Below, piece by piece: positions 21,972 through 33,800 of a stretch of DNA of 64,000 nt. Numbering within the stretch: the first letter of the stretch is position 1; the number at the start of each line of letters is the position of its first letter. The translations under genes and the position numbers were made by a program. Source of the stretch: Anthonomus grandis grandis (lineage: Eukaryota; Arthropoda; Insecta; Coleoptera; Curculionidae); the NCBI RefSeq assembly GCF_022605725.1, contig NC_065546.1, forward strand, positions 30,190,227 through 30,254,226. The letters run 5' to 3'. The notes under the pieces were generated by a model, which ran no database searches, had not been told where the DNA came from, and was given only the letters and a program-made list of their open reading frames with translations.

Positions 21972-24176
21972 CCCTGGAGTACTATCGCTAATTCATGGGC
22001 TGCTAATACTATTGCTACGTAAAATTTACGTATATATTAAAATACTTGAAACATTAAACTCTTAAAAGGATTAGAAGAAAATAAAAGACTTGAAAAAATA
22101 CTGTTTTCATAGATATATATTGAACATAAAATTTATAAACGTGGATAAACAAGGTAGAAAAAACTAAAAATATTACTGACATATTTTAATTTGAAGCTCT
22201 TCACAAATCGGTTTTTTGCATTTGGGACAGTAGGTAACTGTCATACGTCTTTTAGCTAAAGGACAAGTTTAACAATTTTTTCTCTTTGGTTATCCTCTGC
22301 AATAGGTTCTATATATTTTTCTTGTTCCAAAACTTTTTCAACTGTTCTCTTTAAGCTTCGATTAATGTTGGGTGTACTTTGCAACCGAAATATTTGTTGT
22401 GACTTATGAAGTTCAGTCATATATAAGTTTGTCTACATAATGGTTTTTCCCCCTTGCCAAATAATATTCTGAAAATATATTACATACGAGTTAATACATG
22501 CCATGTTAATCATGTTATAAAAACAAAAACTCAAAGGTCATCGTCTAGTTTTACGGTTAGCGCATCTATTTTGGCATATTTAATCAAAGGTATCAACTGA
22601 CCCTTTAGTTGAGTTGTTAGTTTCTATAATATATGGCTTTTTTGAATCAGGTTTAATTTTTCCAATAGTAGTGTGCATTCTGGAAATAAGATTTACTGTT
22701 TTATTTTGCTTTGCTTTATATGAAACTACTTTTGTGACTATATACAAAAATTGTAATTCCAACTTGTCGTTCTTTTTTATTATCTTTATTATTTGTAGTG
22801 GCAGATGGGCTTTATTCTTCCGAATGGTGCCCACTACCGTAAGACTAAATGGTTTTGCTACAAACTGATCTACTAATGGCACAGACGTAAACCAATTATC
22901 CATGGTACGTTTCTGTGGTTCCATGAATAGGCTTCGTAAGCTGCTCCACAAAAAAAATCAACTAATGGTTTACCATATGTATTTGTTGATTTACCCAGAT
23001 ATGGTGAGATGTTGATTAAATATTTGGTCGCCTCATCACAAAGCATTACAATTTTTAGACCATGCTTTGACAGTTTATTTGAAATATACATCCTGAAAGG
23101 ACATTTTCCTCTAAACCCTACTAATTGTACGTGCCCGGTTTGTAACTTCTTTTACGCAGTCAGAAATTCAAAGCGTCCCTTGCTTGAAAAAGTTTTATCA
23201 AAGCAAATTTTTGTTAATAAGTGGTTGTCTTTTAAAGCAGCAGCAATTATGTATGGACCCAAAAGCGATTTAGGTTCCGCCAGATTTGTTTCAGATACAG
23301 TTTTTGATGCCACTTTATAATTTTTATTTTGTCTTATAACTTCCTGATTTGTGTAAAATAAGACTTTATTTAAAAGTGTATCAGGGAAAAATCACTGAAA
23401 GTGTGTAACTGGTTGTAGCAATTCCTTAGCCTCTTGTGTTGGATATGGTCTCACATGAACAATATTTATGGATGGTATTTTTCCTCTCTTTTTAGGTTAA
23501 GTTTTCCACATACAACCATTTTTGCCTAGTAAATTTTTAACCTGTGGAACAACTATGCAGTCTAGAGTAACTTCATTAGGCGTTTCTAGGTTATCCTAAA
23601 ATAGGCATTACAATATATGTGTATATATATATTAAAAAGCAAAAAACAAACTTACCGAAGTACTCGGGGTAGACAACCTAGCTTGAACAATATTAGAGTT
23701 TTGACGTCTTTTAGAAATTTGAAAAGTACCTGGCTAACAAAAGGTGTTTTTCAAGTAATTCTTAAACGTTTTCTCAATGTCGTTCTTATCAGGAGCAAAA
23801 TTAGGATCGGCTACGCTATCGCCAGAGTCACTACTCCGGTACAACAGCTCTTCCAGGTTGTTTATCTGTTAAACTTTTTCGAGATATTTTTTGGTAATCT
23901 AATAATACTGCTTATCACTATTACCACGTCAAAATTACGTCCTAAATAAAATACGGTTAATACTATTGCTACGTAAAAAATACGTGTCGGCTTTTAGAAA
24001 TTCGGCTTCCACCAATACTGTAAATACTCAGATCAAACTAGTTCAGGCGTGTCATACTCCTGTTAGACCGCTCAAAGCACTACTGAGCGCTAAGGTAGGA
24101 GAAGGTAATAAAATTGAAGTGATACGCTAAACAGTACTGTTCGGACGTAAATATTACGTACAATAGCATACCAGGG
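21972..24176 (-). mobile_element. piggyBac-like element with TTAA duplication
   Basis: Flanked by TTAA at 21968-21971 and 24177-24180. The ends are CCCTGGAGTACTAT at the left and, inverted, ATAGCATACCAGGG at the right, so the TIR is about CCCTGGTATGCTAT. ATACTATTGCTACGTAAAA occurs near both ends in the same orientation (about 22005 and 23961). The length of 2205 bp is near that of autonomous piggyBac elements. Inserted in a mariner transposase. Confidence 0.9.
22200..23950 (-). pseudogene. piggyBac transposase, dead
   Basis: Leftward frames: QLVGFRGKCPFRMYISNK, HGLKIVMLCDEATKYLIN, PYLGKS near 23000-23110, then after a shift MDNWFTSVPLVDQF (second catalytic aspartate) near 22900, TTIGKIKPDSKKPYIIETNN, and STKGSVDTFD (third catalytic motif, GVD-DQ in the family) near 22590. 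A C-terminal zinc-binding stretch, CPKCKKPICEE, is visible near 22215. The DEQLVGFRG first-aspartate motif reads HVQLVGFRG, so that acid appears lost. There are multiple frameshifts, notably near 22890 and 23110. The N-terminal acidic region at 23200-23950 is degenerate. Confidence 0.85.
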
Positions 24177-24608
24177 TTAAACGCCTAAAAGTACCTTGAG
24201 TTTCTGCAAAACCAAGTTCTTTCTGCCGTTCAAATCCTACCTGATGTAGACCTGGGATCGGTTTATTTTCAGCAAGATGGCTGTCCTGCTCATAACGCGG
24301 CTAGGGTAAAAGAATTTTTAACAAATACTTTTCCTAACCGCCTTATTAGTAGGTCTGCCGATATTAAATGGCCTCCTAGATCTCCAGATTTGCCTCCTAA
24401 TGACTTTTGTCTGTGGGGTTTCCTTAAGCAGACCATTTACAAGCATGAATTTAGTAGGACAACAAATTTAGAGGAGTTGCGGAATAAAATTGTCGAAGGT
24501 GCCATTTCCATTTTACCTGAAACTCTTTTGGAGGTGCGAAATAACTTTTACGATAGGTTAAGTTTTTGTTTAGCGAAAGAAGGCGGTTTATTTGAGCCTT
24601 TTATTTAA

Positions 24609-25009
24609 AAAATGATATGTTGTTAAGTTTGTTTATTAGAGTTTTTGTTCTGATTTTTTATTATATTTTTATCAGAGTTGATATTTTATTTTTTATTAGA
24701 TTAACGCTTTAATTTTCATTATGCAAAACACGGCACATTAAACATTTTAAGGTTACAATTCTATGCGGGTTTTACACATTGTCATGTCTGTAAAACCCGC
24801 ATTAGAATACATATTTTAAAAATGCCTGGATTTTCGCGTAATATTTTGGGACATTTTATCGCCAAACATCGCAGCTCCCACGAAAGTCAGATGTTTACTA
24901 ACCCCGTCCTCGGGCCGGCCGGGGCGGTGCTCTGTTGCAGGCACTCGTACATGCGCGATGTTGCAAAATTTCGCCTCTATGCGGTTTCCTATAAGTAACG
25001 AACGAAAAC
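24609..25009. other. Mariner 3' flank with hairpin and a GC-rich patch
   Basis: Mostly non-coding. 24900-24960 is unusually GC-rich for this window (CTCGGGCCGGCCGGGGCGG). It is not recognisable as rRNA or tRNA. A hairpin is listed separately. Confidence 0.45.
24759..24807. repeat. Inverted repeat TGCGGGTTTTACA
   Basis: TTCTATGCGGGTTTTACA and TGTAAAACCCGCATTAGAA form a stem of about 17 bp (one bulge) around a 12-base loop. It resembles a minimal MITE or a transposon terminus remnant. Confidence 0.6.
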
Positions 25010-25262
25010 ACGATCTGTATATATCCAAGGTTAACAAGGCTTTTGGACTAGACCAGGCTACTTTAATCCTAAAAAAATTAGCTTTAATCTCTCCAGACCC
25101 TTGTATCCTATCTTCAATTTCTCCCTTAAAACTGCAGTATTCCCTCAATATTGGACAGAGTTATCTAAAGCCTATCCGTAGCTCAGGGGACAAAAACTAT
25201 TGTTCCAGCAGAATACTCAATCCACTTCCTAGGGTATTTCAAAACTTAAAAAAAAAAATGTG
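25010..25262 (+). pseudogene. LINE reverse transcriptase fragment
   Basis: Frames give NKAFGLDQA, then LKKLALISPDPC, then after slips TAVFPQYWTEL and GDKNY..RILNPLPRVFQN. This matches the RT region before the palm: D-IPP-LKNCA, FP--WK---V-PIPKKGD, YRPI-LL---K-FE. A 250-bp orphan piece, frames broken. The clade is probably Jockey/CR1-like, but too little remains for a firm call. No endonuclease or tail nearby. Confidence 0.55.
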
Positions 25263-26099
25263 TATTAAATCTGTAAGATACAAACGATAATTAGTTTTTT
25301 TACCATAAGTATCTATAATTTTTGACCACGTTGGTTTGAAATGAATATCATTATTTTTAGTATAGAATTAAAATACTCGTTCTATTTCATTTATAGGTAA
25401 AGTTCGGATATCGTTCCGTTTGAAATCAAATAGTTTGTAATCACGTTAACACAGGCCTGTTATATATAAAATAACATTTAAATACGTGTATGTAGCTACA
25501 GATGATTTTTACGTTAACAATTTCATGAATTGGATGTGCGGTGATTATTTTTCAGCATTTAAGATTTTTTTTATATATTTCATATTAGTAAATAAGCCTC
25601 CTACTAGTAAATAATAAGTAATCTAGGATAATTTAGATTTTTTTTCTTTTCGGTTAGTTATGGATGTAGAGTATGCATGCTATTCGTACAGTTTATAATA
25701 TTCAATCCTAACTGCTCCTTCATCTGAGGGTAGCTGAAACATTACCTTTATTTCCTCTTTACAGTTACATGCTGAATTAATACACACTGATGGATTTTTT
25801 TTCTTTGTACTTATATTGTAAACTTATTTATATCTATGAGTGAGCATCTGTAATATCTTATGAGGAAATATAAACTGTCTATTATTATTATTATATATAA
25901 TTCTGGTATTTACTGCGAAACAACTATTTAAACAATTATATATATTTACTTTGATTTAAATATGTTAAAATTCAACTGAAAATTAATTTAATTTACACAA
26001 AAAAAAATACTGAAAAATACCCAACGTTTTCCATTTTCTTTTAATCCACTGCTTTATTAGAACCTTCGTCAGGTTCTGAGCTTATATTTATTTCGTATT
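25263..26099. other. AT-rich DNA without recognisable gene
   Basis: No coding signal. The right part may contain the 3' end or LTR of the Ty3/gypsy element that follows, but no matching LTR copy is found in the window. Confidence 0.4.
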
Positions 26100-26159
26100 A
26101 CTTTAACTTATCTAAGGGAACGATCCCTTTATATTTTTTTATGATCTACTAGAATCTGC

Positions 26160-27050
26160 AGGGACCTCGATTACAAATCTGTCTTTGTCCAAGACTTTGG
26201 TTATGACATACGGACCTGCATATTTCGGCAAAAACTTCTTACTTTGACGCTGATTAGTTGGTTGAACATTTCTAAGTAATACAATCATCAGTCACTAGAT
26301 TTAAATAAATTTTCTTTCGTTCGTCGTAAGTCATATCTAGGCTTAACAAAGCTTTGTCTCTTATCTATAAGTTGTTTAACGGCCTCTCTTATTTTTTTTA
26401 CGTTTGAGTTATATGATGTTTTGACTACTTCGTTTCCTAAAAACGCATTGACAACACCGCGTGGTGCATATCCAAAAAGTGCTTCGTCGGGGGTTTTTTT
26501 ATTGTACAATTTACACTGTTATTTAAACCCCAACGTACTTGTTGCACTGTCCTGTCCCATTAATTTTCTTCAGTCGTGGAAGTTGATAAGGATGCTAAAA
26601 TAGTACGGTTAAATCTTTCTACAGGCCCGTTTGCTTATGGCGTGGCAGTAGCGTTTAATACGTGTTTTATATTAAGATTTTTATAATAATCTGCCAATCT
26701 TTAGTACTATCAGTATAACACGGTTCACGGTCACTGATAATTCTTCTAGTTACACCAAAGTTAAAAATTATTTCATGGAGAAGTTTTTGCTGATTGTACT
26801 GGTTTAAAAAAAAACAAATTTTGTGAAAGCTCGAGGCTTGACGCAACAACAATAAGATACGTATTTTTTCTGCGAGATTTAAAGAAAGGACGTAAATAAT
26901 CAATATGTATGGTGTCAAATGGTTCTGCTACTTTCTCAATTGGATGTAAAAATACTATCTGACGTCCACCTGGTTCTCTATTGTAGAGATAGTCTAAACA
27001 GCAAGATATACATATATTACATATCTACGTATACCTGGACACCTGGTCTT
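26160..27050 (-). pseudogene. Ty3/gypsy integrase remnant
   Basis: Leftward: a zinc-finger remnant with CCLDYLYN, then IVFLHPIEKVAEPFDTIHID (HID carries the first catalytic aspartate), then FGVTRRIISDREPCYT with the second aspartate, a degraded glutamate region near 26600, LFGYAPRGVVNAFLGNEV near 26450, and a C-terminal KFLPKYAGPYVITKVL near 26220. Frameshifts occur near 26900, 26690, 26540 and 26280. Integrase inserts cDNA into the genome; this copy cannot be functional. Confidence 0.75.
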
Positions 27051-27299
27051 AGAAATACTTAATAATGTTATGTCTAATGCCAAATGTCTTCCACCATCGC
27101 GAAAGTGCATTAGAATTTTCCTATGTATCATTTTGAAAATTACCCATTTATTTCCATTTTCTGTGATTTTATATAAACCATTTCATTCTACAATACCGTT
27201 TATGCAAGTCTCTTCAGGTTCTTTGCTTAAAGTGTCTATAATACGTTTACATCGTTCATCAGGAAGCTGTGCAGTCAGTACTTAATCCTCGTGATTGAT

Positions 27300-28020
27300 A
27301 TTATTTACAGCGTTTGCAATTATCGAACCACTTGATTGAGATTCCGAAATTGGGTTTGGACTAAAGGCCTCTACGTATGCCATTTTTGCCCCCGGATGGT
27401 ACTCTACATTGAAAGTAAATTCCTGAATTTAGAGTCACCACCTCCCAATTCTTGGAATTAAATCTGTTTACTTAGACTTACTTTTACTCGTCCTTATAGC
27501 GTTACAATCTATAACAACTTTGAATTCCAACTAAATAAACCCTTAGCTGTTTTAATGAATTTAGGGCAGCCAACTCATAGAAGTGACACCGCTGTTCCCC
27601 TTTAGTTATTTGTTTTAAAAAATACCTGCAAGGATGTAACGTTTTATTACTTTGTTTTTGTAAAAGTATCCCGCCAATACCCCACTTCGAGGCATCACAT
27701 TGTACTTTAGTAACATTTCACACAACTCAGGGTCGTATAATGGGTTTTGATATGAATTAGTCCTTTAAGATCTTAAAGGCGTTTTATTGATTGTGCATCC
27801 AATAAAATTTTATGCTCTTTTTTGTAAGGGCCATTATTGGTTCTGCTATAATGGCAAAATCATTTATGTATTTTTTTAAATAACTGGAAAGACCTAAAAA
27901 CTGTCTTACCATGGCTCAGGAACTTTGGATACAGCGTCGGTATTCCTTTTTCCTGACTGAATACCACTAATTTATTGCCTAAGAGCCTATTTTGGACATA
28001 AAAAAGTAATACTTTGTTAG
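27300..28020 (-). pseudogene. Ty3/gypsy RNase H remnant
   Basis: Heavily frameshifted. Recognisable scraps in leftward order: QSIKRL-DLKGLI, QCDASKWGIGG-style sequence near 27690, a YFLKQ-TKGEQRCHFYELAAL region near 27590 and FQELGGGDSKFRN near 27440. These match the tether and RNase H region of Ty3/gypsy polyproteins (D, E and YE-E-LA blocks). No long open frame remains, so this rests on short motifs and on its position between RT and integrase. Confidence 0.55.
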
Positions 28021-28099
28021 ACCTAGTGTAAGACCAGGTTTTGCTAATATCGTCCCCTCAATGCCAAAACAATGAGTGTGCTCTCTTAAAGAAAATAAA

Positions 28100-28720
28100 T
28101 TAAATCAATATAAATTTAATTTACAACTCGAACAGTGACCAATTCTAATTATACATCAGCACTCTAAAGGGTGTATTTTTAGTGCTCATTCCAATATTAA
28201 ATAGAGGTTTTCTTAAAACTACAAATTTGCACATTCGCGGTTTTGGCATTGGAGGGACGATATACTTAAAACGTTTTCCAGGTTAGTAGTTCCTTTGTCA
28301 GAAGTTGAAGATGGTAGGAGGACGACGTCCATATAAGCCAAAGCCTTGCTACATCGCAGTTTACCTAACAAAATTATAATGGTTTTCTGAAATTCTGCAC
28401 GCCCATTTGCCACATCAAAAGGCATTCATTCACATACTTATAATGCATGTCAGGTGTAACAAAGGCGGTTTTTGGAATTGAATCGGGAGCCATCCCAATT
28501 TGATGCTATTTACTGGCCAAATCTAAACTAGTAAAATATAAAGCACTTTTAAGTTTTTCTAAAATTGCATCTACGCGTGAAAGGGGCAATCTATATTTTA
28601 TTATTTTTGCGTTTAATGCTCGATAATCAACAACCATCTTCTGCTCGCCATTTTTCTTCTTGACTAGCAAAACAGGGTAGACAGTTTGATTCACGGATTA
28701 TATTATTTTCCAATAAATCA
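28100..28720 (-). pseudogene. Ty3/gypsy reverse transcriptase remnant
   Basis: Leftward: SPVLLVKKKNGE-type sequence (PVLLVKKKNGEQKMVVDYRA) at 28690-28620, then RLPLSRVDAILEKL and YFTSLDLASK near 28510, then MPFDVANGRAEFQKT and LGKLRCSKALAYMDVVLLPS at 28425-28310. The palm motif should be YMDD; here it is YMDV, so one catalytic aspartate is lost. A frame break lies near 28500-28430. The order and motifs are those of the Ty3/gypsy family. Confidence 0.8.
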
Positions 28721-29319
28721 TCTACTATCTCCCTAACAACCTTATGTTGTTTCTATAGGATAAATCCATAAACAACGGGACATTAAATTTATACTTATTT
28801 TTAAAATATCCATTTTTCCAATTCTTTTGGAAAATTTATCAATCAAATGTTTAATAAATTCATCAAAACGCTAACCTATACTGAAGATATATTTTTATTA
28901 GAAGAAATATCTTTATTATTCAAGGACGTTTTCTGCCTATTTATTTTAGAGTATAAAACAGAAATGTCACTATTCAAATTTTATTTTTACTGATCTTGAA
29001 TTCATTTTCCGACAAATTTGTCAAGGTAACAAATTCGTCTTTACCATTTATAATACACTCGTCAAAGTAATGTTTATTTCCTGGAAACGGTCGTCTTCCA
29101 GTAGAAAAGCATCATCTAAAGGTTGTTTACGAGATGTGACTTCAATAACCGCTATAGTTCGCGGAATTATGCAATCTTACTTAGAATTTTTCTTACAGTA
29201 TATTAAGAATTTCAGATATGTCTTTTATTTTTGGAATAAGAAGTACGTTATTGCCCGTTGCAATCAGCAAACAATTTTGCTGGTTTAGTAAATTTTGATC
29301 AATAATAACGGGGATTGTT

Positions 29320-29470
29320 TAAGCCGCATCTGGCATAGTTAGACAATCCCTGTTTGTTTCGACAAGGTCTACTTTCGCCAATAATCGAGATTTTTAATCC
29401 TCGATAACCAGAAACTGTTCCTGTACTTGGATTGAAATTTATGCCGGCTTTCTTGGCAATGGTTTCTTAA
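29320..29470 (-). pseudogene. Retropepsin C-terminal remnant
   Basis: The leftward reading gives ETIAKKAGINFNPSTG followed by GYRGLKISIIGE, reminiscent of the second half of Ty3/gypsy proteases (A--AGL---..V-GYGG). The active-site DTG triad is not seen; it would lie just upstream, where the mariner copy is inserted (29505). Low information content. Confidence 0.35.
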
Positions 29471-29504
29471 TAATAATAATACCGCTTCACAGCCAGTATT
29501 AATA

Positions 29505-31544
29505 CAGGGTGTTTTTTATATATTGCGACAAAATTCAGGAACGTGTTCTTTGGACAAAAATTCGCAAAAAAGTTCTTATAAACATAGGTCCTTAACCTTT
29601 TAGATTTTGAGCTACAGGGTTGTAAAGTTTTAACAAAAAAATGATTTTTTTTTTCGATAACTTAAATACCCCTGTAGATATTTGTCCAAAGATTGGTATG
29701 CAGGGTCTGTGTATCCAGAGCCATTTACCAACATACTTTTTAAATTTTTATGTTCTCCAGTGGCGTGTGTGCGGGTTTTCCACTGAATACTTTTATAAAG
29801 AAAAATGGCACGCCACTGGTTTTTCTTGTACAAAAAACATTTTTAAATTCCCCGTTTTATTTGCAACATTTTTGATACATTGAACTTCGTCCGTTAGATG
29901 CACGGTTTTCGCACAAAAAATTAAAAACCATAGACATGTTGCTCAGATTTGATTAGACTTTCTTTATTCTAGTAATTACACGTTTTTTTAGTTTATTGCA
30001 ATTTTAATAATAAATAATAAATTTTTTATTAATTAATTTAGTACAAAAGCCAGCCCAATTTAATAAAATTATAATTGAGGATTTAAAACTTTTGCTTCTA
30101 CAATCTTTAATTTAAAATACAAGTTTTTAAGTGATAAAAAAATATTTAATTTTTTATTATTTATTTAAGTAATATTATTATTTTTACAAAAGTTGTTTAA
30201 AATGTGCTCCTCCAACATCAATACAAGCATCTAATCGACGTCGCATTGATTGGCGGACACGTTCAAAAATTCCTGGTGTCTGCCGAATTATGTCACAAGA
30301 TGTTATAATGCGATTACGCAATTCCTCCACATTATTAATTGGATTTCTATAAACCAGTGATTTAAAGTGGCCCCACAAAAAAAAATCCAGCGGATTTAAG
30401 TCGGGAGACCATGGGGGCCAAGGGTGAATACTTCCCCGACCTATCCAACGATTTGGATACGTAATATCCAAATACTGCCGAGCCACTAAACTAAAATGGG
30501 CTGGAGCACCGTCATGTAAAAAAAACATTTGCTGTCTCAGCTGAATAGGGACATCTTCTAGCATCGCTGGTAATTCATTTTCTGTGGAGATTTCTGGTCT
30601 CATTTATTGTGGAGGTTCATAATTGCGTCCCTGGAGAAATTAGCCTCATCGGTGAAAAGTATTTTTCTTATAAACGGTGCATCTTGCCTTATGCGTTTTT
30701 GCAACCAACGACACAAAGCCGTTCTTTTCGGAAAATTGCCTGGCAAAAGTGCCTGCACCCGCTGAATATGATACGAGTATAAAAGGTTTCTTTTAAGAAT
30801 ATTCCAAACTGTAAAGTTACCGTCTGAGCAATTTTCCTAGTGCTTGTGGTGGGATCTTCCTCGAATTCATTGAGCACCTGTTCCTCAATTTAAGGAGTAA
30901 CTGTTCGGAGATGTCCGTTTTCAGCGGTGAGTTTTTTAAAGCTGCCGGTTTCACTTAGACGTTGGTGTAAACGCGTAAACATGGAGTGATGAGGAATAAT
31001 ACGATTCGTGTAACGTTCAGCATAAATACGCAAGGCTTCTCGTGCGTTTCCGTTAGCCAGTCCATAAATGAAGTGCATAACGCACATTTCATTATTTGTG
31101 TAATTGTTAGCCATTTTTTTAACAAATTAATCTTGCCAACTGGCGGACAGTGACTATGATTTAAAATTTAAAATATAAAAATATTGCAAATAAAATGGGG
31201 AATTTTAAACTATTTTTTTAAACAAGAAAAATCAGTGGCGTATCATTTTTCTTTATAAAAGTATTCAGCGGAAAACCCGCACACACGCCACTGGAGAACA
31301 TAAAAATGTTAAAAGTATGTTGGTAAATAGCTCTGGATACACAGACCCTGCATACCAATCTTTGGACAAATATCTATAGGGGTATTTAAGTTATCGAAAA
31401 AAAATCATATTTTTGTTAAAACTTTATCACCCTGTAGCTCAAAATCTAAAAGGTTTAGGACCTATGTTTATAGGAACTTTTTTGCGAATTTTTGTCCAAG
31501 GAACACCTTCCTGAATTTTGCTGCAATATATAAAAAACACCCTG
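29505..31544 (-). mobile_element. DD41D Tc1/mariner element, copy 2 (inverted relative to copy 1)
   Basis: The left end CAGGGTGTTTTTTATATATT at 29505 follows TA; the right end is ATATATAAAAAACACCCTG at 31544, followed by TG, a mutated TA. The arms match the 6364-8782 element closely, including the CCAGTGGCGTGTGTGCGGG block. Inserted in the Ty3/gypsy remnant. Confidence 0.9.
30184..31114 (-). pseudogene. DD41D mariner transposase, copy 2 (dead)
   Basis: Starts at 31114 (MANNYTNNEM) with the same HTH region as copy 1 but without its early stop, and ends AHFKQLL. FLHDGAPAH and SPDLNPLDFFLWGH are intact, and 41 residues separate their aspartates. Lesions: a stop at about 30890 after RTVTP, frameshifts near 30830 and 30760, and a deletion removing the region between NFSRDAIMN and ENELPAM, which is present in copy 1. 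The two copies thus carry complementary damage, showing they decayed independently after insertion. Confidence 0.88.
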
Positions 31545-31559
31545 TGTATGCCCACATTG

Positions 31560-31920
31560 GCTTTTTGTTTATTATGCAATCAAAAAAATAACGATGGATA
31601 AGCTGCTTTTAATTATATTATTTTTAATGTTTGGCCTTTTTCGCTTTTTGCAAATATTTGACGTATGGCCTAATCTTTTACAATTGGATCATTCAACTAC
31701 GGCCTTTGGACAATCTAAAGAAATATGTTCCATTTCATGACAACTAATGAAATCTTTTTCATATTTCTGCCGGCTTTTAGTCGGCTCATAACGACGTTCG
31801 TTATGATCCACCTTGGGGAAACGTTTTACCAAGTGAATTTTTAAATGACTAGGAGCATATGATGAAGACATAAAAGGCCTTGACACCTGCAATTTGGTCT
31901 TTTATAAGACAACTTAACTT
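31560..31920 (-). pseudogene. Ty3/gypsy gag C-terminal remnant with zinc knuckle
   Basis: The leftward frame has SSSYAPSHLKIHLVKRF, then ISCHEMEHISLDCPKAVVE, corresponding to C--CG--GHI--DCPK. The knuckle is imperfect: the first cysteine pair is reduced. It continues the gag that begins at 34440; the 31930-33800 segment separates the two. Gag proteins package RNA into particles. This copy is broken. Confidence 0.6.
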
Positions 31921-31929
31921 AAAGAGGTT

Positions 31930-33800
31930 TCTAGCCTGATAGTATCCTGGAAAGGTTTGATTTGTTGTAGGTTATGCCTGGTTCTCCGTTGACTATGTTG
32001 TAGTCTCTGGCCTTATTGTTTTCAGCCCTGGTTATTCTTAGGATAATAAAGAACCACAAACGCCTAAAACTGAGAGGGTTTTCATCACTATGCTTCCAGT
32101 TTTCCGGTTAATTTCATGAAATTTTCTTTTCATGCTGTTGCATTGTTTACATGTTCTATTTTGCAAGTTTCAAGGTTTACCTACCTTGGGAAGCCCTGTT
32201 AAATGAAGGGGCATGCCCGGTGTGGCAAAATATAATATAAATCATGATTCAGTTTCTCGCGGTTTTCCTGAAAAGCCGGTTTTCTTGTACCCATGTGGCC
32301 AGCTTTTTTCCCGCTGTTTTCACCTAGAAATACCCGGTTTTGAGAGCTGAAACTAAGTCTGTTTACCATATGAGGTCATAGCCTATAAATCCGTACCATT
32401 TTCATGAGGAAAAACTCTATTTTCATTAAGTTTTCCCAATTTTTTCATTTTTATTCAACGATTGGTTCCGAGGATGTTCGTGAGTCGTCGGCATCCAAAT
32501 TCCTGCGATGAGTATAAAAAGGTTCCAGGTCCACCAAGGATTCACATTCGTCGCAGTAAGGTCGTACCATACCTTTCAAGCGAAGTACCAGTAATTTTTC
32601 CATATTTTAATACCGTTAAATTTTCAATATTTACGTTTAATTTTGTCTTGACGTTGACAGTGTGAATTGGGTTAGATAAGAACCACATGTTGACAGTTGA
32701 CCGGCCGCTTCCAAGCTCGCGTATTAAGATCTTTATCGAATCCGTTGCTATTGATAGCGTTCCGTCCCGTTCCGTTTTATTTAATTTTAAAATTGTCGTT
32801 TGGATACTATCTTTCTTCATGTTTTGTAGGGCAAGCCACAGTCGCGAATATTATTAACTGGTGCCTGGACACTATCTTTCTTCGTGTTTTGTAGGGCAGG
32901 TAGTAAACGGGTGATTAAACCAACGTTTCATTAATTCCGTTCGCGAAAAGTTACATTCTTGTTTGCAACCAGAGGAACACTCACTGCGGATTTATTTTGT
33001 ATTTAATTGATAATTTTTATTATTGACTTTTTGTTTTCTGCTCTGTCCGCGGCCGTACCGTTCCGTTTAATTGTTTGATTGATGAAAACTACTGCTTGGA
33101 CACTGCTTCGTGTTTTGTAGGGCAGGCAGTAGCCGCGTTTATTAATTATTACTTGGCTTCTCAAAATGGTGAGAGACAAGTAATAACCGAGTCCGTGACG
33201 TCATAATTACTATTCGTATAGCAACAGAGCAGAGGTACATGCTGACCGATTGATTGAGATTGCTTCGCTTGATTGGTGTTGAGTTTCCGGCATAGCTTAA
33301 CGAATGTCATCCGTAACCGCTTGTACAAAACATCATAACCCGGTCCCTTAAATCATACTATTTTGCGTCATTGAGTGCTGAATTTTCCGGTACATTTTCC
33401 TAAATAACTGCCTGTTCTTAAACATAGAAATTGGTAATGGGGATTGTTAGATTTTCAGGACACTTTTGTTCATTTAGTTTTAAGCAACCAAACCTGTTAC
33501 TTATTAGTATTTGTAATAATAAAGATAACGAGCAATAAGATCTCATTATAACCGGACAGTCTACTTTCAATCTTTACCTGGTTTCTCCATTGTCTAAAGG
33601 CTTACCCGAGAGGCTAGAGGGGACTCTAAGCTCCTTTAATTACTTAGAGTGGCGCCCGAGGCATTTTGTCAATTTTTTCTTCTATAACTGTAAAGAAATA
33701 GTGAGGGGGGTTGACGGATACCCTGCGACGTCAAAGGTTAGAGGGTGGACATACGGCGAGTACGTAAATACCCCCCGCTACAGGTTCTTAGGTCCTATCG
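31930..33800. other. 1.9-kb segment inserted in gag; internal repeats and PBS-like site
   Basis: The gag frame stops at one side and resumes at the other, so this is an insertion. It has higher GC than its surroundings, three copies of a GGACACTRYYTTCGTGTTTTGTAGGGCAGG-type unit (about 32801-32840, 32866-32905, 33096-33135), an AATAAA at 33518, and TGGCGCCCGAGG at 33650-33661, which resembles an LTR-retroelement primer binding site. A likely reading is an LTR plus a short leader of an unrelated element in plus orientation. LTR boundaries are not resolved and no open frame of note is present. Confidence 0.4.

Larger units (their letters stand above)
21299..24608 (+). pseudogene. DD41D mariner transposase interrupted by piggyBac
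   Basis: Starts at ATG 21299 (MAVYTPSERVQLIKWFYGG, the N-terminal HTH). Catalytic motifs: FSDEFSF near 21790, FQQDGCPAHN near 24270 and SPDLPPNDFCLWGF near 24390. Second and third aspartates are separated by 41 residues, so DD41D. It ends LAKEGGLFEPFI. Lesions: TAG near 21602, TAG near 21846, piggyBac inserted at the TTAA of the GTLT codons (21968-21971 and 24177-24180), and a one-base frameshift just right of that junction. The protein is clearly different from the copy at 7127, so it is a separate mariner lineage. No clear TIRs were identified around it. Confidence 0.85.

Noticed and set aside
24900..24960. GC-rich patch as rRNA or tRNA
   Set aside because: No cloverleaf or recognisable rRNA segment.
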